Part shown: positions 56,844-64,000 of the stretch, piece after piece
How positions within the stretch are numbered: position 1 is the first letter of the stretch
Layout: each line of letters starts with the position of its first letter
Notes under the pieces: generated by a model
The model's database searches: none
What the model saw: only the letters and a program-made list of their open reading frames with translations
Told to the model about the DNA's origin: nothing
Made by a program: the position numbers and the translations under genes
Source: Epiperipatus broadwayi
Taxonomy: Eukaryota > Onychophora > Udeonychophora > Euonychophora > Peripatidae
NCBI GenBank assembly: GCA_028023455.1
Contig: JAQFVV010000232.1
Coordinates: 1,178,001-1,242,000 of the forward strand
Direction: 5' to 3'
Length of the DNA stretch: 64,000 nt

Positions 56844-59228
56844 GCTTTTGGCACTTGGATTTATTTAGCATTATTTCTGCATAAAATCAATGCTATTCTT
56901 TAAAAAAATAAAAAGATAAAATAAAAATAGTAATAATTGGTTAGTAAAATGTGTTATTCATTCACCTAGACATGGTTTGTGTGAATAAATGATATATTCC
57001 CTAATGCAATATCATGTTTTTAAAATGACATGAATAATCTAAGTAAGATATTATTATAAGAGCAAGTTAATATAATTTAAAACAGGTGTAATAAACTGTA
57101 GTTAGTTTTAAATGGGTATAGAAGGAAAGAAAAACATAAATGTCAATTAAATAACTTTAAGATCATCTTATTCCAAGGAAAAGTAACTTCTGGTAAATTC
57201 ATTTGTAGAAAATAATTTATGTGTAATTAAAATCACAGATAAGTATTGTTGGTTAAAATGTATTTATTATTTTCATTATTAAACTGCTTTGTAATACATT
57301 TTAAATAATACTGAAAACTATATGATTGTAACAAATTTTTTTCCTTTATTTATGTTATAATCAAATGATTTTTTTTTTGGTAGGAGTCACTAGAGTTAAA
57401 AGAACGACCAAATTCATACTCAAATCACTTTTAGAAATAGTCTGCCTTCTGCTCTTCAAAGATATAACAGTGCTGTAATTTGGTAACACAATTTTTTTAA
57501 AATTTTGCAGAAATGTATAATCTAAGGAAAGTTTGATGTACAATGTTTTGGTAAGATATCTTGACTTTCTATGCCCTCTTTACTATTTAAAAATTTTCTA
57601 CATTTAAAATTTATTGCTTCGTGAAAGTTCAACAAAGTTAAAAAAAATGAAAGAATTAACTAAAAGGATCAGGCAAAGTCCTATTTTACCTAAATTAAGG
57701 AAAACAAATATTTTACAAGTTGGAAATAATTATTCAATAACTTATTCTTTATTAGTATTTTTCTGGTACAGAAGAAAAATAAGTAGAAAGAATATTAAAA
57801 AAAAAACAAAGAACATTTTTTAGCGCTTCTTTAAAGTATATCTGCATTTCTAAATAATGCCATCTTATACATTGGAATATATTTTGTTCACTAAGAATTG
57901 TCTAGAAAGATTAATAATCATAATAATAATAAGCTATATACTTGCATATTTTTTTAAAGGAAAAAGAAAACTTTCTGGAAGTAAATATGAAAATTAAATA
58001 TGTGCATTTTTAAGGGAAAAATTACTATTGGAAAATAAAATTCTAAGATTATGAATGATAACTTAATATCTTAATGACTTAAGAATATAATTAAATTATA
58101 TATTATACTGGATGCAAGATAAAATTATTATACCTTCATCCATTCTATAATTGAACTGCAGTTATTATCATACTAATCTATAGGAAAAAGTGTGCATTTT
58201 CCCCACTAAATAAGCTAGCTAATTATATGCATAGTCAATAAATAATGCATCTGTTTATCGTCTATATTATAATATTCGTTTTTTTTCTTGGATCCAAATT
58301 TTATTATTATAGACCAATTGAGAATTAATCTTCAGTTCTACTCTATTTTCCTTTACATGTTCATTATTATAATTGCTAAGTAAAAGAAAACTTTTCATTA
58401 GAAAGAAAAAAAAGTGTTTATTACTTTCACTGCTTTGTAAAATGGGACCGGATGAAAACTCTTCACCTGGACAAACAGCTCAACAGAAAAATACTTATGC
58501 TAATGAGATAATATGCATTTATTTATTTAATGTTTTTTTTTTTAAGAAAACCTAATTGGTAAAATTTTATTTTGTCTTATAATATCAACGTATGTTAGGA
58601 TTTATATCTGTCATGTAATATTTTAATGATCTGGTAATGATAAGTGTATATCTTACTATCATCACTCTGGGTTAAGTTTGTATTTAATGTGAAGTAATAC
58701 CTATGAAATATATCTGATATATTACATGCAACTGGAAATATGAACTTTGCATGTGAGGAAAAAAAAGTTTTATATTTATTTAACGGGTAAAATAAATATT
58801 TAAATTTATCAGAAGTAACTCTAAAAAAATATGCTATAACAAGATATTTCTTGTTTAAAGTTTGAACAGAATTTATATTATATTAATTAAGTAATTTAGT
58901 AACAGTTATTCTTTAATAACACATCCACTTTATTTAGTTTAAGCTGGTATGCTATACATTGCTTTTGAATATTCCTTCATTAAAATTATTCTACTTTTCT
59001 GCTGTCATGTCCATTGGTTTCAGATATTGATTGAAGTATACATTTAAATAGGTTTATTCTAATTAGTGTGTTTTAGTATCTTGCCTAAGTGTAGAGTTGG
59101 TATATGCTATAGATTTAAAATCATTATAAATTTTATTTTATTTTAAATTTTATTATAAAGTTAATACAGAAATTATTATATTTCTGCATATAAAAATAAA
59201 TTTTGGTTAAGCATGGTACATATTGAAG
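56844..59228. other. AT-rich sequence without genes
   Basis: No supported ORF or repeat. Short frames near 57614-57823 and 58373-58555 are Lys-rich, poly-A-driven and not called. Confidence 0.45.
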
Positions 59229-59622
59229 CAGTCAATGTCTAATCACATTAGCCAGTCATAGTAACTTCCTGCAGGGCCTGCAATTCTGATCTTGCTATGT
59301 ATATATGCCATTCACCCACACACTGTATGTGTAACATTCAAGAAAGTCATAAAATTAAAAATGTATGATATGGATATATAAGTAATAATCTCAGCAATAT
59401 TATTGCTGAAAATTAGACATTTCTTTGTATAATTGTAACTATAGTGTGTGTGTGTGTATTTTAATTAAAATGTTGGAATTTAAAAACAAAAAGGAAAATG
59501 GGGAAGGCTCAGGATACTTTTGAAATCGTTAATAAGCTGAAATGATCTTTATCTATATTTAGATTATTTTTACTAATTAAAATTGTAAAAAGAAATTATT
59601 TCACACTCAGCTGCCTACTATA

Positions 59623-59850
59623 TATATACAATTTTAATGCACAAATCAGCGCATAACAGCAGAGCTTCTTCAAATTAAATCACAATTTATTATAAACTTA
59701 ATATAAATTATAATACATAATAAATAATGCCCGAGCGCTCGGGCATTATTTATTATGTATTATAATTTATATTAAGTTTATAATAAATTGTGATTTAATT
59801 TGAAGAAGCTCTGCTGTTATGCGCTGATTTGTGCATTAAAATTGTATATA
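59623..59850. mobile_element. Perfect 228-bp palindrome (snap-back MITE-like)
   Basis: Bases 59623-59736 and 59737-59850 are exact reverse complements (114-base arms) meeting at GAGC|GCTC inside a CCCGAGCGCTCGGG core. It is flanked by TA-rich sequence and has no coding content. It is unrelated in sequence to the palindrome at 10083-10314 but has the same design and size. Confidence 0.85.
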
Positions 59851-60048
59851 ATTAAAATTATAAATCTTAATTAAAATTATGAGGAATCTTTTTGTTAGTT
59901 TATTTGCAAATTCAAACTATCTTAAAAGATATTTTGAGCCTTATTTTTAAAATTTTTTACTAATTAAATATTTTTTTTATTAGAATTAAGTTTACAAGGA
60001 TAGCTGTGGGCAAGTGAAATTTCATTCTTGGGGGGATGGAAAAAAATG

Positions 60049-60056
60049 TATAAAAG
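60049..60056 (+). promoter_or_regulatory. TATA box upstream of element C
   Basis: TGTATAAAAGAGCC, a strong TATA box followed by GTTAGTTAGTTAGT repeats at about 60077. It suits an LTR promoter for the Gag-like frame at 63244. Confidence 0.4.
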
Positions 60057-60509
60057 AGCCCATAGAACAAAAGAAGTTAGTTAGTTAGTAAATTCTTTCA
60101 GAACATTTTATTTAGTCAGTAAATTTTCAGAAAAAGTGGTTTTAGAGATCGTCAAATTTTAAGAACTTAACAAAAGTTCTGCACTATGAATTTTGAGTAG
60201 AGGGAATCTTTCACCTTACTTTCCTTTTCTCAGATACTGTCTGTCTGCAGCTGCCATATTCTGTCCACCTGACTGGCCACACAAGATGACTGTCTGAGAG
60301 CTGACCTGACTGCTGATTGCCATGCTGTACCTACCTCCTATGCTATGCTTTCCTGAGGTAATCTCACTTAATGAAGAGCTACTTTAAATTTATATATGTA
60401 ATGAAACTATGACTTCCTTACTGTATTAGTGTATAATTCCTGCTAATTTTGTGCTTGAACTCTCTCTCTCTCTTTCTCTTATATGTATAAGATGTGAAAA
60501 TTTTGTATT

Positions 60510-60900
60510 AAAAAATCAATACCCATGCTTTACAACCATAAGTGCAACAAATTTTTTTGTATCTGGTTTTGCAACTATAGAAAAATTTTGCTTTCCTGTT
60601 TTATGGCTACAAATGTAAAAATCTTATTAAAAAAAAATTAATACCCATGTATTACAACCATAAGTGCAATTTTTTAATCTGGTTTTGAAAGTGCATGAAA
60701 ATGTTTGTTGTTCCATGTTTTATAGCTACAAATGTAAAAATCTTGTTTTAAAAATTTTAATAGCCATGCTTTTCAACCATAAGTGAATTTTTTTTTTTGC
60801 ATCTAGTTTTATAGTCATATAAAATGTGTTTCTTATGCTATATATGCGAAAATAAAAGAATTTTAAAACTAAAACCGTGTATTTCACCCATAAGTCATAA
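60510..60900 (+). repeat. Tandem repeat, about 120-bp unit, three to four copies
   Basis: Units contain TACAACCATAAGTGCAA, an A/T-run, ATCTGGTTTTG, TTTATGGCTACAAATGTAAA and AATCTT..AAAAA. The copies diverge in the homopolymer runs. Confidence 0.75.
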
Positions 60901-63243
60901 GCCTTGAAATTGTAACAAGATGCACTTCATGTTTAGTTTATTTTCTGTACATTATATTATAACAGGGCTGGGTTCAAACCTGTTCTAAAGTAGGGTAGTA
61001 TATGGGTACCCATATATATTTAATCAGAGTTGATAATAAATTCGATTCTTTCTTTTTTTTCGTGTGTGTGTGTATGTCTTAAATGGGAAATAAAAATAGA
61101 TTAAAATATAAGAGGGAGGGGGATTATAGGATTTGTGCTCTTGTATTTTGTTTAGAAGCACGTGTATTTATATTGCTGTATGGGTGAATAAGTGTAATAA
61201 ATTCATTTAAAGAAGGAAAAGTTACATGGCCAAGTTTTATTTTCAAGATGAAGACAGAGTACAGAATTGTCAAAAAGATATGTTAAATGTAAGAAAAGAA
61301 TCAAAAATGTATAGATTGTTATCTTGATGGATAAAAATTATTTTAATTGAAAGGAAAATGTTAGGAGTAAAAGACAATGAATGGTCGAACATGGATTTTC
61401 GAGGTGTTGATTAAAATTCTTAAACATCAAGAAGGAAAAGTTGCTAAAAGGTTTTTGCAAACCTAAGAATACCACGTGGTTTCATTTGAAAGAAAAGAGA
61501 AAGAATAAATAGAAAAAAAGGAACAATGGGGATTAATTAATGAGTTTTGAGAGTTGAACTTTGACAGACATTCTAAAATTATTAATTCTACTAGCAGGAT
61601 CGCAAAAATATAAGTTTAAAATATATATATATATAACCATCAGCCATGAATAGGCTAAAGACCAAAATGGGCTGGGCTCTTCCAGCCATCCTGCAGAGAT
61701 ACTACCCATGCTGTCTACATAGGAACGAAGCCTCTTCTAAACCATAAGCAGAATGATCTTCACCGAATGATAATGATCTTGCATTGAGGAATCCACGGAG
61801 AGACATTTACCAAAAAGGCACACATTCACTATGCCACAATATTGAGCAAACAAATGCCATTCATCTACACCCCTGGAGGGAAAATCAAGGTAATACGAAC
61901 AATTTCTTAAATGCTATTTACCTCATAAATACAAATTTATTTCCAATAAAATAATAAAGCGTAAAGGCTAAAAGAAAGAAAAAAGAAATCTTTGATATAT
62001 TGCCAAACATAGTTATATGGATGAATAGACTAAATAATGACTTATTTCATTTGTTTTGTATTCTATGATTTATATGTTTTATTATATTTATGTATCTATG
62101 CAGTATATGTGTTTGCGTGCATTATATTCAAATATTGGAGCACAAGCCAGTAAATAATTATTATGGGATTTTGTTTTTTTTTACATTGATTATTAAATCT
62201 TTGTTTTAAATACGAGTGTGTGCATTCAGTGTTGACTTCTTTAAATTTAGATCGTATCGTAGAGATAGAGAGTAGTGGTAAAAATGAAAAAATAATATAT
62301 TCAGAGAATTGTTTAGGCATCTATGTGCACAGTTATTCCCCCCCATGTCTTTCCCATGGTTAAGAACCACACACCCTGAGCAAGCTAGCCAGACGTAGGA
62401 GCTCTGTCTATTAAAAATTGATACTCGATCTCTCCCAGCATAATTCTTATTTACATGTAGATAGGATTGGTGCTTGGAGTCAATAATTGACATCCATAAA
62501 TATGCTGGGCGAGCAATAAGAGTACCGTGCAGAATTACTTATATATATATTTGTGTTATAATTTTAAGACGAGAGAAAAAAGAAACTATTATGTTTTAAA
62601 TACGTAAATATGCGTATGTTATATACATGTATTATTCTCATGGATAGGGTACCCTATTACAATATCTATAATAAGAGTTAATAATGTGTAGCAAATATTT
62701 ATTAATATTCACAAGTTGAGTAGCCCAGATGTGTTTGGAATTTTTTTTATATACTGTTGGCTGGAACCATAATATAAATGTGTTACAGGTAATAATAATA
62801 AAATAAGGTATCAAAATGAGTTCAAACCAGGATGTTTGGAGTTAAGAGAGAGTTAAATTATTTTCCACTGTTTTCCATGTATATTGCAATGAACAAACAT
62901 AGTATGATATTGCTGAAACAAATAACTAATTAATTTTTTTTTGTAAGAGTCGATTATAGGTGCAGAAAAACAACCAAAAGTCAAGCAGTAAGGCAGTTGA
63001 GTTCCAGCAGATTATATTCATACATGTATGATCAACAATTTATTTTTTGTTTATAAGCAGCAGTCAGCAGCAACAAAAAAATGGAAGAATGGAAGACAGT
63101 TGAAGAGAGGATGGAGAGAAGTGTATATCCTGCATAAAATAAGAAAAGAAGAACAAACACAAATCATATTTCACAGAGATAATTATAAGTGACAATCTTA
63201 AAAAAAATAGAAAAAGTGAATTGTGAAGAAAACCTAGGAGCAA

Positions 63244-64000
63244 TGACACCAGAGGAAGAACAGAAGCTCATAGCCATGATGCATAGTATGTATCAGGAAA
63301 TGAGGAAAGGGTCTGAAAAACGATGGAAAAAAATTGAAGATGAAGATTTATGGAGTTGGTGAAAGAAGTTAGACAGGAGCTGGATTTTGAAGGAACCTTA
63401 CCTGCTGGTGAGGAAAAATCAAGTGAAAGCAAAACAGACAACAGTAATACTGCCACAGCTGCTGAGGAGAAGGAGAGTCAGATGAAAGATGTGATCTCAG
63501 ATACAATGAACTGTTATGCAATGAAAGCAAAGCCAGAGATCAAGAATATGGCCATTATTCCAAACTCTCCAAATGTAATGATTACGAATATAGAATTCCA
63601 ATCAATGGGAGTAAAATCAAAGATTGATAAGAATACTACTACTCAGTACATACAAGCTGATAGTTTCAAAGATGTATCTGTTTCCCAGCAAAGGGAGACT
63701 ATTGATGTAACTAAAGACAAGGTTGTGTATGTAGAAACAATATTGGCAAACACAGTAATGGAGGGTATGAAAGTTGTGAATGAGATAGAAGTTACTACAA
63801 AGAAGTAATTTCAACAAGATACTAACCAAATAGAGAATCTGGTGAACCAAATAAGAAAACTGGAAATATTTGAAGATAGTTCCACTTTTGGATCAAAGAA
63901 TATAGTTGCTGAAACTAAAGATAAGACAATTTTCATGGAAGTGTTTTTAACAGACATTGAAGCAGAGGACAAAGAACCCCAACCAAGTAAAATAAGGTTG
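63244..64000 (+). pseudogene. Gag-like coiled-coil ORF of element C, broken and truncated by the window end
   Basis: ATG at 63244 opens MTPEEEQKLIAMMHSMYQEM, continuing with RKGSEKRWKKIEDED, a charged helix like that at the start of the A ORF. A one-base shift near 63345 moves the frame to 63350 (MELVKEVRQELDFEGTL...), open to a TAA at 63806-63808, and the same frame then stays open to the window end. The protein is Glu/Lys/Asn/Thr-rich without zinc knuckle or enzymatic motif in the visible part. The 3' end and LTR are outside the window. I infer the same kind of product as in A and B; homology is weak. Confidence 0.5.

Larger units (their letters stand above)
59229..63243 (+). other. Probable 5' LTR and leader of element C (boundaries unresolved)
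   Basis: ATAT at 59229-59232 followed by TGAAGCAGTCAATG recalls the start of element A's LTR (TGAAGCAATGG). A TATA box lies about 815 bases on, and reiterated units follow at 60505-60900, as in element A's R/U5. A Gag-like frame begins at 63244. I could not find a convincing LTR end or T-run primer module, and the terminal hairpin typical of A and B is not evident, so the LTR call is tentative. Confidence 0.35.

Noticed and set aside
56671-56871. 66-codon frame with YIYIYI runs
   Set aside because: Translation of TA repeats in the palindrome region.
1-64000. CRISPR array or bacterial operons
   Set aside because: No regularly spaced identical repeats with unique spacers and no densely packed genes; the content is eukaryotic.

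Overview
This window looks like a gene-poor, transposon-packed stretch of a very AT-rich animal genome, most probably an invertebrate. I base that on the element types (Ty3/gypsy LTR elements and Penelope-like elements with a GIY-YIG domain), the base composition, the long microsatellites and the absence of dense ORFs. I cannot name the species. I found no convincing host gene, rRNA or genuine tRNA gene; nearly everything that can be named is mobile DNA, much of it nested.

Block 1 (1-12.05 kb). A decayed Penelope-type reverse transcriptase (RT) on the + strand is split by element A (192-11255), an LTR retrotransposon with 2.2-2.5 kb LTRs and an ATAT target-site duplication (TSD). Inside A lie a Penelope-like element on the minus strand (3636-5862, 17-bp TSD, inverted terminal repeats, broken RT and GIY-YIG), a broken Gag-like reading frame and an integrase-tail remnant. 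A perfect 232-bp palindrome sits in its 3' LTR. A solo gypsy LTR (11355-12048, TSD GTAGT) interrupts the same RT relic further on.

Block 2 (17.2-32.4 kb). Element D is a Ty3/gypsy element on the minus strand (TSD GATAT), with a Gag relic, a protease relic and an integrase tail; most of Pol is deleted. Element B1 (18239-29377, TSD ATAT) is inserted in D's protease region. B1's 5' LTR is itself split by a 2.26-kb LTR-like insert E (TG...CA, TSD ATAT).

Block 3 (35.4-47.7 kb). Element F (35391-37226) is bounded by about 28-bp terminal inverted repeats and is mostly tandem repeats. Element B2 (38082-47695) is a second B copy with about 2.95-kb LTRs, a 0.5-kb TTC tract and an intact 516-codon coiled-coil ORF.

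Block 4 (47.7-64 kb). AT-rich sequence with microsatellites, TA palindromes and a perfect 228-bp snap-back palindrome, then the probable 5' part of another long-LTR element (C) whose Gag-like frame runs off the window end.

The most interesting pattern is that A, B1, B2 and probably E share very long LTRs, an inverted repeat (hairpin) at the very start of the LTR, TG...CA ends and ATAT duplications. The internal regions are short and code mainly for a coiled-coil Gag-like protein with no polymerase. They look like a Gag-only, probably trans-mobilised group that feeds on TA-rich DNA and on older elements.
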